Shown here: positions 41,569-49,893 of the stretch, piece after piece
How the letters are laid out: the number at the start of each line of letters is the position of its first letter
Position numbering within the stretch: the stretch's first letter is position 1
Source of the DNA: Clostridiales bacterium
GTDB taxonomy: Bacteria > Bacillota > Clostridia > Christensenellales > Borkfalkiaceae
DNA length: 64,000 nt
Direction: 5' to 3'
Assembly (NCBI GenBank): GCA_015055725.1
Contig: SVHO01000003.1
Location: forward strand, 1 to 64,000
Made by a program: the position numbers and the translations under genes
The notes under the pieces: model-generated
Seen by the model: the letters and a program-made list of their open reading frames with translations, nothing else
What the model was told of the DNA's origin: nothing
Databases searched by the model: none

Positions 41569-42632
41569 AAAAGACCAAGAAAAAAACCGTACGTAATCAG
41601 CAACGTGTTATGCTTATATTTTCTTTGCTCGTTTTTGGCATACTCGTTTTAACTATGGCAATAGTTGCAGGAGTTGTTTATTTAACTTTTAGAAGAAACG
41701 CGTTGATACTTGATTCTATTGAAACGTTAGGAATGCTCTTTTCGGTGTTTTTATTTGCTAGTATTATCATTGGAACGATTATAGGCATAATAACGGGTAG
41801 AGTTTTCTTAAGAAATATTGATAAAATAGTTGACGGTATGGAAGACTTGGCACAGGGTAATTACGAGGTCAGAGTACCCGAAGTTGAATCAGGGCTAGCA
41901 AAAGACTTAACGCAAAGTTTTAACATAATGGCAACCGAACTTGAAAACACAAGGCTTATGCGTGCAAACTTTGTCAACGAATATGCGCACGAGTTTAAAA
42001 CGCCTATCGTTTCGCTTTTGGGCTTTGCAAAATTGCTTAAAAACGCAGATTTGACGGAAGAACAAAGAAACGAATACGTAAACATTATAGAAGAAGAAGC
42101 GCAAAGGTTATCTTCGCTTGCAACAAATTCGCTTAACTTAACTAATATAGACAAGCAAACTATTTTGACGGGAGTTAGCAGGTTTAATCTTTCTGAGCAA
42201 ATAAGAACGTGTGTTTTAATGGCTGAAAAGAAGTGGATTGCTAAAAACCTTGATATTTCAGTTGATTTTGACGAAGTTTTCGTTAATGCAAACGAAGAAA
42301 TGCTTAAACAGGTTTGGATAAACCTTATTGATAACGCGATTAAATTTTCTGATGAAAACGGCGAACTTTCTATTAAAATATTTAAAGATGCAAGCTCTGT
42401 TGCTGTAATTATCAAAGATAAAGGCGCAGAGATTAAACAAGAAGAAAAAGATAAAATTTTCGGGCGGTTTTATCGCGCTGAAAATTCAAGTGGTGTTGAA
42501 GGGCACGGCGTTGGGCTTGCAATAGTTAAAAAAATAGTCGATATCCATAAAGGGCGCATAAACGTTGAAAGTGGTGGGGGATACACTCAGTTTGAAATTA
42601 TAATTCCAACCAACCTTAAAAAAACAAAATAA
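41565..42632 (+). CDS. Sensor histidine kinase
   Basis: A 355-residue membrane kinase. Two membrane helices (about 15-40 and 55-85) with almost no extracellular loop between them, a HAMP domain (about 85-130), the dimerisation helix with phospho-histidine H142 in YAHEFKTP, and the ATPase domain (NLIDNAIKFS N-box, KDKGAEIKQEEKDKIFGRFYRAENSSGVEGHGVGLAIVK). The short loop suggests sensing inside the membrane, as in envelope-stress kinases. Pairs with the regulator upstream. Confidence 0.93.
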   Translation: MKKTKKKTVRNQQRVMLIFSLLVFGILVLTMAIVAGVVYLTFRRNALILDSIETLGMLFSVFLFASIIIGTIIGIITGRVFLRNIDKIVDGMEDLAQGNYEVRVPEVESGLAKDLTQSFNIMATELENTRLMRANFVNEYAHEFKTPIVSLLGFAKLLKNADLTEEQRNEYVNIIEEEAQRLSSLATNSLNLTNIDKQTILTGVSRFNLSEQIRTCVLMAEKKWIAKNLDISVDFDEVFVNANEEMLKQVWINLIDNAIKFSDENGELSIKIFKDASSVAVIIKDKGAEIKQEEKDKIFGRFYRAENSSGVEGHGVGLAIVKKIVDIHKGRINVESGGGYTQFEIIIPTNLKKTK

Positions 42633-42665
42633 AAAATGCTCCGCAAAATGCGGAGCATTTATTTT
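42632..42665. terminator. Bidirectional terminator, kinase gene / rpsT
   Basis: AAATGCTCCGCA (42634-42645), loop AAA, TGCGGAGCATTT (42649-42660), T-run on the right and A-run on the left. Confidence 0.9.
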
Positions 42666-42684
42666 TTAAATTAAATAATTAAAA

Positions 42685-43152
42685 TTATTCAGCGCTTTCA
42701 GTTGCTTCTGCCTTTTTAGCTCTGGGCTTTCTAGTAGTAGTTTTTTTAGCAGGTGCTGCTTCGCCGTCTTCTGCTTTTTTAGCAGTCGTCTTTCTAGTGG
42801 TCTTTTTAACAGGCGCTTCTTCGACAGCAGGTTCAACGGGTGCTTCAACAACGGGAGCGGGTGCTTCTTCAACTACAGGTGCTGCGTTTTTAAGAGCAAC
42901 TGCAACTTTTTTAGCAAGTTTTGCTTTTTTGTTAGATGCGTTGTTAGCGTGGAAAATATTTTTAGAGCAAGCTGAATCAATTACAGAAAAAGCGTTTGAA
43001 AGAGCAGCTTTTGCTTCTTCAAGTTTGTTTTCTTTGATGAGAAGGTCAACTCTCTTAATTTCAGTTCTAACCGCCGAACGAATAGCTTTGTTTTGTTCGG
43101 TTTTTTTTGCGTTTACTAAAACTCTCTTTTTTGCTGATTTAATGTTAGGCAT
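42685..43152 (-). CDS. rpsT: 30S ribosomal protein S20 with long C-terminal tail
   Basis: Residues 1-88 are a normal S20: MPNIKSAKKRVLVNAKKTEQNKAIRSAVRT, then KAALSNAFSVIDSACSKNIFHANNASNKKAKLAKKV. Residues about 89-155 form an extra tail absent from standard S20 (about 87 residues long). It has an Ala/Pro/Val/Glu-rich half and a basic half with repeated KKTTRKTTAKK and KKTTTRKPRAKK units that look like histone H1 or AT-hook tails. The tail is in frame with no stop between. Ribosome site AAGGAGTG on the reverse strand. Confidence 0.92.
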   Translation of the reverse strand: MPNIKSAKKRVLVNAKKTEQNKAIRSAVRTEIKRVDLLIKENKLEEAKAALSNAFSVIDSACSKNIFHANNASNKKAKLAKKVAVALKNAAPVVEEAPAPVVEAPVEPAVEEAPVKKTTRKTTAKKAEDGEAAPAKKTTTRKPRAKKAEATESAE

Positions 43153-43191
43153 TTCGTATGCACTCCTTAGTTTCTTTTAATGTCGCTAACT

Positions 43192-43220
43192 ATTTTAACA
43201 CAAATTAAAAGTAAATGCAA
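43192..43220 (-). promoter_or_regulatory. rpsT promoter
   Basis: Reverse strand TTGCAT (43215-43220), 17-base spacer, TAAAAT (43192-43197) with TG one base upstream. Confidence 0.8.
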
Positions 43221-43283
43221 CTACATTTTAACCACAATTTCACCTTTTTCTTTTAATTTTCACTATTTTTGCAAGAATTTTCA

Positions 43284-43289
43284 TACAAT
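43284..43289 (+). promoter_or_regulatory. -10 box of murI, probably leaderless
   Basis: TACAAT five bases before the murI ATG; no ribosome site precedes the gene. The -35 is weak (TTCACT at 43259-43264 with a 19-base spacer). Confidence 0.4.
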
Positions 43290-43294
43290 TTATT

Positions 43295-44032
43295 ATGATT
43301 AACTCGTTTATCGCTCTTTTAGATAGTGGAATTGGCGGAATTTCAGTTTTAAGTGAACTTGTAAAAAAATTTCCGAACGAACGTTTTTTATATTTTGGAG
43401 ATAATTTTAATGCCCCGTATGGCAACAAAAGTAAGCAAGAACTTTTGTCGTTAACGCTTAAAAATCTAAACTATATATTTAAATATAACGTAAAAGTTTT
43501 AGTTTTAGCCTGCAACACGTTAAGCGTCAATCTTTTAGGTAAATTGCAAAAGATTTGTCCAACTGAAATTATAGGCACTTTTCCACCCGTTGAAAGATTT
43601 TTGGTTAAGGGGGAAAAGGTTTTGCTCTTGTCAACAGAGAAAACTGCGGAAAATTATCAAGGAATAAAAAATTTAGACGTTGTCGGATTTAAAAATCTCG
43701 TTTGCGATATTGAAAAAAACGCCTTTAATTTAGAAAAATTAAACTTTGAAAATCATATTGATTACCGTGCGCATAATATTATACACAAAAAGGGGTATTA
43801 CGATACGGTTATTTTGGGCTGTACGCACTATCTTTTTATAAAAAATAAAATTTTTAACCACTTTTGCCCCCAAAAAATTTCAAGTGGGAACGATTTTGTT
43901 GTTTCAAGGCTTGAAAAATTTTTATCAAAACAAAAAACGCAAGTAAAATACTATCAAAACGAGCCTTTATTTATTGGTGACTGCGCTAAATTTAACCATA
44001 ATTTCTATGTCAATAGTGGTCATTTGTGGTAA
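43295..44032 (+). CDS. murI: Glutamate racemase
   Basis: Cofactor-free racemase supplying D-glutamate for peptidoglycan. The two catalytic cysteines are C73 in LACNT and C176 in GCTHY; D10-S11 in LLDSGIGGISVL and the FGDNFNAPYG segment complete the active site (H178 follows the second cysteine). The 245-residue length is a little short, and the C-terminal half is less conserved. The gene lies directly upstream of mraZ, so wall-precursor and division genes are clustered. No ribosome site is seen. Confidence 0.9.
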   Translation: MINSFIALLDSGIGGISVLSELVKKFPNERFLYFGDNFNAPYGNKSKQELLSLTLKNLNYIFKYNVKVLVLACNTLSVNLLGKLQKICPTEIIGTFPPVERFLVKGEKVLLLSTEKTAENYQGIKNLDVVGFKNLVCDIEKNAFNLEKLNFENHIDYRAHNIIHKKGYYDTVILGCTHYLFIKNKIFNHFCPQKISSGNDFVVSRLEKFLSKQKTQVKYYQNEPLFIGDCAKFNHNFYVNSGHLW

Positions 44033-44110
44033 AAACCGTTAAAAAAAATTGAAAAAATAGCAAAAAAATATTAAAAAAGGGTTGACAGTGGTCAAAATGT
44101 GTGTTAGAAT
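44016..44110 (+). promoter_or_regulatory. mraZ promoter with possible MraZ-binding repeats
   Basis: TTGACA (44082-44087), 17-base spacer, TAGAAT (44105-44110). GTGGT occurs at 44016-44020 and 44026-44030 (exactly 10 bases apart, in the murI end) and at 44088-44092 in the promoter, followed by GTGTG. MraZ is known to bind 10-bp-spaced short G-rich repeats in its own promoter, so these are candidate sites. Confidence 0.65.
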
Positions 44111-44144
44111 AACACTATCATAACAAGGAGTAGTCTGTATTTTT

Positions 44145-44576
44145 ATGTCCGGTAAAAATTATTTGCATCAATTAGATGCCAAAAACAGAATGAGAATACC
44201 GGCTAAACTACGCGAAGAACTGGGTGCTGATTATGCAATTACAGTTGGGTCGGGTGGTTGTCTTTACGTTTATACTAAAGAGCAGATGAAAGAAGTGAAG
44301 GCTACTCTTAACAACCTTAACACTTACCGAGAAAAACAATTAAAAGCAGCGCGCTTTATATTGTATAACACGTGGGAAGCTGAAGAGGACAAGCAGGGGA
44401 GAATTCTTCTTCCAGACAATTTGAGAAAATACGCTAAGATAGAAAAAAACGTTCTCGTTTTCAAAGGCCCAACTTGTGTTGAAATTTGGAGTGAAGAAGT
44501 TTGGAACGATTATTTTAGCGACGTTAATTTTGAAGACCTTGCCGACGCGCTTGACGAATTAAAGAACGATGGCTGA
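44145..44576 (+). CDS. mraZ: Transcriptional regulator MraZ
   Basis: DNA-binding protein of the AbrB-like swapped-hairpin fold, 143 residues with two repeats, each with a DxKxR core: LDAKNRMRIPAKLREELG and EEDKQGRILLPDNLRKYAKIEK. It regulates the division and cell wall cluster, including its own promoter. ATG has a rather distant ribosome site (AAGGAG at 44125-44130, about 14 bases away). Overlaps rsmH by 8 bases. Confidence 0.96.
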   Translation: MSGKNYLHQLDAKNRMRIPAKLREELGADYAITVGSGGCLYVYTKEQMKEVKATLNNLNTYREKQLKAARFILYNTWEAEEDKQGRILLPDNLRKYAKIEKNVLVFKGPTCVEIWSEEVWNDYFSDVNFEDLADALDELKNDG

Positions 44577-45507
44577 GCTTAAACACGTTTCCGTTATGTT
44601 TGACGAGTGCATGCAAGCACTTAATATAAAGGACGGCGGGGTATATTTTGACGGAACTCTTGGCGGTGGCGGGCATTCACATGGAATTTTACAAAGAAGC
44701 GCTCCAAACGGCAAGTTAGTTGCAACTGATTTAGACGATTACGCTATAATGCGTGCATCTGATAGGCTTAAAGAGTTTGACGGTAGATTTACTTTAGTTA
44801 AAGATAATTTTAAGAATTTTTCTAAAATTAAAGAAAATCTTGGCATTGACGCTTTTGACGGAATCTTGCTTGACTTAGGAGTTTCAAGTTTTCAACTTGA
44901 CGATAGGTCGCGTGGATTTTCTTATATGGCAACTGAAGAGCAGTTGGATATGAGAATGAATAAAGATAATCCGTTAAGCGCAAAAACGGTTGTCAACGAA
45001 TATTCGGAAAGAGAACTAAAAAGAATACTGACCGAATACGGCGAAGAAAGATTTGCAGGTTTAATCGCTAAAAACATAGTTTTAACAAGGCAAAACAAGA
45101 GCATAGAAACTATCGGCGATTTAATAGAAATTATAGAAAAGAGTATCCCCAAAAAGTTTAAGCAAGACGGACACCCCGCAAAGCGAACTTTTCAGGCGAT
45201 TAGAATTGAAGTAAACGGTGAACTTGACGGTCTTTACGAAACGGTTATTTCAATGACGCGAGCCCTGAAAAAAGGCGGAAGAATCGCGATACTCACCTTT
45301 CATTCGTTAGAAGATAGAATTGTAAAAAACGCATTTAAAGAATTAGAGTGTGATTGCGTTTGTGATAAAAGCTTACCCGTATGTGTGTGCGGGAAAAAGA
45401 AAGAAATTGAAATTCTAACACGCCACCCGTTAATTGCGGGGGACGAAGAATTAAAGCAAAACTTAAGGGCTAAAAGTGCTAAACTGCGTATTGCAGAAAA
45501 AGTTTAG
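44569..45507 (+). CDS. rsmH: 16S rRNA (cytosine-1402-N4)-methyltransferase
   Basis: Methylates N4 of C1402 in the ribosomal P site (formerly MraW). The 312-residue protein has the SAM motif DGTLGGGGHSHGIL, LLDLGVSSFQLDDRSRGFSY, KRTFQAIRIEVNGEL and LTFHSLEDRIVK, all standard. A CDCVCDKSLPVCVCGKK cysteine cluster near the C-terminus, also seen in relatives, may bind metal. Translation is coupled to mraZ. Confidence 0.97.
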   Translation: MAELKHVSVMFDECMQALNIKDGGVYFDGTLGGGGHSHGILQRSAPNGKLVATDLDDYAIMRASDRLKEFDGRFTLVKDNFKNFSKIKENLGIDAFDGILLDLGVSSFQLDDRSRGFSYMATEEQLDMRMNKDNPLSAKTVVNEYSERELKRILTEYGEERFAGLIAKNIVLTRQNKSIETIGDLIEIIEKSIPKKFKQDGHPAKRTFQAIRIEVNGELDGLYETVISMTRALKKGGRIAILTFHSLEDRIVKNAFKELECDCVCDKSLPVCVCGKKKEIEILTRHPLIAGDEELKQNLRAKSAKLRIAEKV

Positions 45508-45528
45508 AAATTTTTTAGGAGAATTTGT

Positions 45529-46131
45529 ATGGTTACGACAACGAGACGTTCAACTGAAGTCAGTTCGGCTTATCAACCTGCCAATGGTGGTGTAGGTTTA
45601 CTTGAAAGACCCGTTAACTACGGTGAATATGCAAGCACGTCGCCTGCCGTGTCTGAAATTAGTGAGCAAGAATTAGAAGAGCAGAAGGCTAAAAGACAAA
45701 ACAATTTGCAAAAACTTATGAATTACGATAGGTATTCTGAGCAAGTTGCGGTTGAAGTTGAAACTGAAAAAGCCTCGCTTGCTGATGAAGATATCCGTCC
45801 CACGTCAACCACTATGCAATTTGGCGACGATATTGATATTCGCAAAGAAATGAATAGGGCGCAAGATAAAAATGAAGACGGCTATTACTTAAATAAAAAA
45901 GGTAAGTTAGTAGTCACGTTATATGCGCTTGTTGTCACCGTTATTCTCGCGCTTATCGTTATGAATACGGGTGTTTTGGCATCTTTAAGTGCTAAAACTG
46001 ATGCAAAATCTGCAGAACTTAGTGCAACAGTTGCAAAATATGAAGCAATCCAAAGCGAAATCGACGCTATGACAAGCCCCGATTACGTTATTGACGTTGC
46101 TCAAAATCAATATGGAATGATTAAACAGTAA
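45529..46131 (+). CDS. FtsL-like division/septum protein
   Basis: A 200-residue single-pass membrane protein by position and plan. A long charged cytoplasmic N-terminus (about 120 residues) is followed by one membrane helix (VVTLYALVVTVILALIVM), a short coiled coil (KTDAKSAELSATVAKYEAIQSEIDAM) and a tail SPDYVIDVAQNQYGMIK similar to the FtsL/DivIC ending. Sequence similarity is weak, as usual for FtsL; the location between rsmH and the PBP gene supports it. The N-terminal extension is unusually long. Confidence 0.7.
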   Translation: MVTTTRRSTEVSSAYQPANGGVGLLERPVNYGEYASTSPAVSEISEQELEEQKAKRQNNLQKLMNYDRYSEQVAVEVETEKASLADEDIRPTSTTMQFGDDIDIRKEMNRAQDKNEDGYYLNKKGKLVVTLYALVVTVILALIVMNTGVLASLSAKTDAKSAELSATVAKYEAIQSEIDAMTSPDYVIDVAQNQYGMIKQ

Positions 46132-46188
46132 TTAAAAAAAGTCGCTCGAATATACTATAATTATAAAGTATATATAAGGAGAACGACT

Positions 46189-47922
46189 ATTATTAAAGAC
46201 TTTTCTTTAACGATTTTACGAAAGAGGTTATTCGCAGTTTTAGTTGCGGTAGCCTTTTTATTTTTATGCGTCTTAGGGCGCCTTTTTTACGTTCAAATAA
46301 TTTGGGGAGAAGATCTTCAAAAAAAGGCTATAGACCAATGGACGCGTGAAATACCCATTGTCGCCGAGCGCGGTAAAATTGTTGACGTTAACGGCGTAGT
46401 TCTTGCAGATAACGACGATACGTATACCGTCTTCGTTAGGAAAAAAGCGGTTGACAACACAACTGAACTTTCTAACGCGTTATCGCAAATTTTAGGCGTA
46501 GAATATGATTACGTTTATAATCGATTAACCACCACCGTTTCAAGTGAAGTGACCATTAAAAAGCAAGTTTCAAAAGAGAAAATTTCAGAGCTCTTGAAGA
46601 AAGGTTTTAAAGGGGTGTATTACTCTCGAGATAACTCTCGCGTGTATCCATATAACGAGTTTTTAACTAGCGTTTTGGGGTTTACTTCAACTGACGGAAA
46701 AGGTCAGTCTGGATTAGAGCTTTATTACGATAAATATTTATCTGGTATAAACGGTCAAATACTTTATGAGACGGATATCGTTGGCGTAGAAATTGACGGT
46801 GGGAAAGCGAGTTATATACCAGCGACTAACGGCTTAAATTTAAAACTAACTATCGATTACGACGTTCAACAGTTATGTGAAACTGCTATGGAACAAGCGA
46901 TTGAAATTCATAAGGCAAAATCGGCTCAAATCATCGTCTTAGACCCAAACACGGGCGCAATTCGCGCGTTGTGTTCTAAACCGTCTTACGACTTAAACGC
47001 GCCCCCACGTGACGATTTAACTGCTTTGAACGCCCTTTCAAGAAATCGTATAATATGTGACGTTTACGAGCCTGGGTCAACTTTCAAAATTCTAACTGCG
47101 GCGGCTAACGTTGAAGAATATTTACAAGGCAATAAAAGCGCGTTTTCGCCTAATCATATTTATAATTCTTCAAGATATCGTTATATTGACGGGCAAAAGG
47201 TAAAATGTTGGAGCAACCATCAAAACGGTAAGCACTCTGCACTAACATTACAAGGCGGATTAAACAACAGTTGCAATCCGATATTTGTAGATATAGCAAC
47301 TTCGTTAGGTAAAGAAACGATGTATAAATATATAGAGCTGTTTAATTACGGAAGCGTCACAGGTGTTGATTTTAACGGCGAATCACAGGGTATGGTGTTG
47401 CCCGTTTCCGCTGTTCAAAACGTTGATTTAGCGCGTATAGCATTCGGGCAAACGATTGCGGTGACTGCTTTACAACTAGCGGCAGCTACTTGTTCGGCAA
47501 TTAACGGGGGGAATTATTACACGCCTTATTTAGTGAGCGAAATATACTCTAATGACGGTATAATTGCCGAAAAAATTACGCCCAAACTAAAGAATAAAGT
47601 TATAAGTGAAAACGCCTCAAAAATAATTAACCAAATGCTTGAATCAGTAGTTGCGGACGGGTCTGGTAAACACGCTTATATTGAAGGTTATCGCGTGGCA
47701 GGGAAAACAGGAACGGCACAAAAGTATGAGAACGGCGTTATAGCACAAGGGAAATACGTTTCATCTTTTGTTGGCTATTTTCCAGCAAACAATCCTAAAT
47801 ATTTAGCGCTCGTAATTATCGACGAGCCTGTTGGTGAATATTATGGTAGCACAGTTGCAAGCCCTTATGCAAAACAAGTTTTTGAAGGGATAATCAACTT
47901 AAAAGGAATAAAAAAATCTTAA
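46189..47922 (+). CDS. Division/sporulation penicillin-binding protein (FtsI/SpoVD type), AUU start
   Basis: Class B transpeptidase of 577 residues: N-terminal membrane helix (LFAVLVAVAFLFLCVLGRLFYVQI), a dimerisation domain (EIPIVAERGKIVDVNGVVLADN), and a transpeptidase domain with STFK (S297), SCN (S361-N363) and KTG (K506). There is no C-terminal PASTA domain, unlike Bacillus SpoVD. The reading frame runs uninterrupted from before the ribosome site, but contains no ATG, GTG or TTG before 46549, where GTG would cut off the membrane helix. AAGGAG (46176-46181) is 7 bases before ATT at 46189, so the start is most likely AUU. Confidence 0.88.
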   Translation: MIKDFSLTILRKRLFAVLVAVAFLFLCVLGRLFYVQIIWGEDLQKKAIDQWTREIPIVAERGKIVDVNGVVLADNDDTYTVFVRKKAVDNTTELSNALSQILGVEYDYVYNRLTTTVSSEVTIKKQVSKEKISELLKKGFKGVYYSRDNSRVYPYNEFLTSVLGFTSTDGKGQSGLELYYDKYLSGINGQILYETDIVGVEIDGGKASYIPATNGLNLKLTIDYDVQQLCETAMEQAIEIHKAKSAQIIVLDPNTGAIRALCSKPSYDLNAPPRDDLTALNALSRNRIICDVYEPGSTFKILTAAANVEEYLQGNKSAFSPNHIYNSSRYRYIDGQKVKCWSNHQNGKHSALTLQGGLNNSCNPIFVDIATSLGKETMYKYIELFNYGSVTGVDFNGESQGMVLPVSAVQNVDLARIAFGQTIAVTALQLAAATCSAINGGNYYTPYLVSEIYSNDGIIAEKITPKLKNKVISENASKIINQMLESVVADGSGKHAYIEGYRVAGKTGTAQKYENGVIAQGKYVSSFVGYFPANNPKYLALVIIDEPVGEYYGSTVASPYAKQVFEGIINLKGIKKS

Positions 47923-47938
47923 AGAATTTTAAAAAAGA

Positions 47939-47967
47939 TTGACAATGTTTTTTGTTTTGTGTATATT
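47939..47967 (+). promoter_or_regulatory. Promoter of the acyltransferase-like gene
   Basis: TTGACA (47939-47944), 17-base spacer, TATATT (47962-47967). It lies within the longer open frame, so translation starts at 48004. Confidence 0.8.
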
Positions 47968-48003
47968 AAAACCGTTAACTACGTTGTGTTTGGCGGTGAA
48001 TTT

Positions 48004-48885
48004 ATGAAAAAATACGTAAAAGATTGCATTGATAGTTTAAATGAAGAATATAACTTCCCCAACACTTATAAGCAAACGATGTATGAAATTTGCGACTTGT
48101 TTTCTTGTGATGAAATAGAGAAAATTCTTTCTAATTATAAAAGTACGGAAGAATATGACTATCCGGCAATGACTGCTTTAGCAAAAGAACTTTCTGTAAA
48201 ATATAACGTGCATTTGTTTTGCGTTTATTTGTTTATATTGACGATTCTCGTTCCAAGATTAAAAGACTTTTATAAAAGAACGGGCGTTAGTGATAAAATT
48301 GCTTACGATACAATTCTTGGCATATATTATAAATATAAATGGACTTATGGAATTTTTAAGGTTGACGGAGTGCGCGGTTGGGGCTGGGCAAAATTAATTT
48401 TTAGTGGAAAAACGTATAGAATAGGTCGTTTTGAATATGAAATAAGCGAATTTTTGTTTGATGAATATCAAAAAGACGGCAACGCCCTTAAAAAGGGCGA
48501 ACCTGTTTTGAATATCCACATACCAGATACAAAAGAGCCGATAATTAAAGAAATTAGGAAAGAATCTTATGAGTTAGCAAAAGAATTTTTCCGTGAAAGA
48601 TTTAATAATAAGCCCATACCATTCGTTTGTTTTTCTTGGATGACTTGCCCGTATAACGAACAGTTAATGTCGCCAACTTCAAACGTGATAGATTTTATGC
48701 GCGATTTTGAAATTATTAAAGTTGAAGATTTTGATGATTTTAACGAAGTTTCACCATTTGTCTTTAACAGCGTTCACGTTGAGATTGAAACTATGCCACA
48801 AGAAACTTCTTTGCAAAGAAACATAAAAAAATATTTGCTTGAAGGTAAGAAGTTAGGTAGGGGATACGGAATATTTTTTAAATAA
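48004..48885 (+). CDS. Acyltransferase-domain protein (NAT_N/GNAT_C type)
   Basis: A 293-residue cytosolic protein. The helical N-terminal half (CDLFSCDEIEKILSNY) and a C-terminal half with strands VLNIHIPDTKEPI, FVCFSWMTCPYNEQLMSPTSNVIDFMRDFEII resemble a two-domain acyltransferase family in Bacillota (PF18082 with PF18164). The substrate is unknown. It stands alone between a division cluster and an AraC gene with its own promoter. The start follows a weak GGCGGTGA site. The family call is by recollection only. Confidence 0.6.
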   Translation: MKKYVKDCIDSLNEEYNFPNTYKQTMYEICDLFSCDEIEKILSNYKSTEEYDYPAMTALAKELSVKYNVHLFCVYLFILTILVPRLKDFYKRTGVSDKIAYDTILGIYYKYKWTYGIFKVDGVRGWGWAKLIFSGKTYRIGRFEYEISEFLFDEYQKDGNALKKGEPVLNIHIPDTKEPIIKEIRKESYELAKEFFRERFNNKPIPFVCFSWMTCPYNEQLMSPTSNVIDFMRDFEIIKVEDFDDFNEVSPFVFNSVHVEIETMPQETSLQRNIKKYLLEGKKLGRGYGIFFK

Positions 48886-48898
48886 AATTTTAGAATAA

Positions 48899-48942
48899 TA
48901 AAAAACCACGTTTAACGAGAGTGTTAGACGTGGTTTTTGTTT
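48899..48942. terminator. Bidirectional terminator
   Basis: CCACGTTTAAC (48905-48915) pairs with GTTAGACGTGG (one T-G pair), loop GAGAGT, then a long T-run; AraC gene converges. Confidence 0.82.
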
Positions 48943-48944
48943 TT

Positions 48945-49757
48945 TTAACCGTTTAATCTAAATTGCAAAGGCGATAAACCGAATTCAGCTTTGAATTGTT
49001 TTATGAAGTGTGAAACGGTTGCATAGCATAAGTTTTCGGAGATTTCTTGCACTGAAATATCTCCGTATTTGAGATATTCTTTTGCTTTATTTAGTCTTAA
49101 TCTATTTCTATATTCGGAAGGACTAACGCCCATTTGTTTTTTAAAAAGCCTTCTAAAATATTCTTCGCTTATATGGCACTCGCTAGCAAGCGTCGTTATC
49201 GATGGGTTTTCAAGGTAATGTAAGTGCAAATATTCAATCCCAGCACTGATTAAAGGTGACGTTTTATCTAAAGTTTTTTCACATCCCAAAGAATTTAATA
49301 TTTCAAATAAAACAACTTTGTTTTGAGTGGGTAGGGTGCGTGCGTCTAAAGATAATAACTTTAACTTTTGGAACAACTCTTTAACTGCTAACGGAACGAG
49401 CGGTGTGAAGATTTGCACTTGCCCGTCGCTTAGTTTAATTTGTTCGCCATCACTATTAAAAACGAAAAAGTTAATTTGCAAAGTGGAACTTTTTTCGTGC
49501 TTAAAATTGCAAAAGTCAACGTTATATTCACTATTCATCGGCGTGTAAACAACGTCGCCTGATTTCGCGTAAATTCGTTGGCCGTCTTTTGTTGTGTAAA
49601 CTGCGTCACAATCATTTAAAAAAATAAGCAAATCATACTTTTTTGGTTTGTTGAAACAGTTGAAATTGGTATATGTTAACCAAAAATGTTCCAAAAAATT
49701 AAAAAATCGTAAATCATAGTCGGTTTTAGACAACTTTTCAATAGTTAAATTTTTCAT
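48945..49757 (-). CDS. AraC-family regulator of the adjacent sugar operon
   Basis: A 270-residue protein with a degenerate cupin-like sensor (residues about 40-110, with GDVVYTPMNSEYNVDF) and a C-terminal double helix-turn-helix (NPSITTLASECHISEEYFRRLFKKQMGVSPSEYRNRLRL and VQEISENLCYATVSHFIKQFKAEFG). It is divergent from a four-gene sugar-catabolism operon and is the likely activator. A GGAAG site lies 9 bases before the ATG. Confidence 0.88.
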   Translation of the reverse strand: MKNLTIEKLSKTDYDLRFFNFLEHFWLTYTNFNCFNKPKKYDLLIFLNDCDAVYTTKDGQRIYAKSGDVVYTPMNSEYNVDFCNFKHEKSSTLQINFFVFNSDGEQIKLSDGQVQIFTPLVPLAVKELFQKLKLLSLDARTLPTQNKVVLFEILNSLGCEKTLDKTSPLISAGIEYLHLHYLENPSITTLASECHISEEYFRRLFKKQMGVSPSEYRNRLRLNKAKEYLKYGDISVQEISENLCYATVSHFIKQFKAEFGLSPLQFRLNG

Positions 49758-49815
49758 AATTTTAAACTTCCGCTTGGTTTTGTCTTGAAAAATGCAAAAT
49801 TTCTTTGTTTAAATG

Positions 49816-49844
49816 ATTATACCAAAAGAATATTGAAAAGTAAA
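49816..49844 (-). promoter_or_regulatory. Promoter of the second AraC gene
   Basis: Reverse strand TTTACT (49839-49844), 17-base spacer, TATAAT (49816-49821), with TG one base upstream. Confidence 0.8.
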
Positions 49845-49893
49845 CTAATTTAATGTTGTTTTGAAAAACGATATTTTTATGCCTATTTTGATA

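Noticed and set aside
42797..43180. Ala/Ser/Thr-rich 127-codon frame opposite rpsT
   Set aside because: Its composition is the mirror of the Lys/Ala-rich S20 tail; no ribosome site or family resemblance.
46549..46551. GTG at 46549 as start of the penicillin-binding protein
   Set aside because: It would remove the membrane helix and the first part of the dimerisation domain, has no ribosome site, and the frame codes convincingly for 120 residues upstream.
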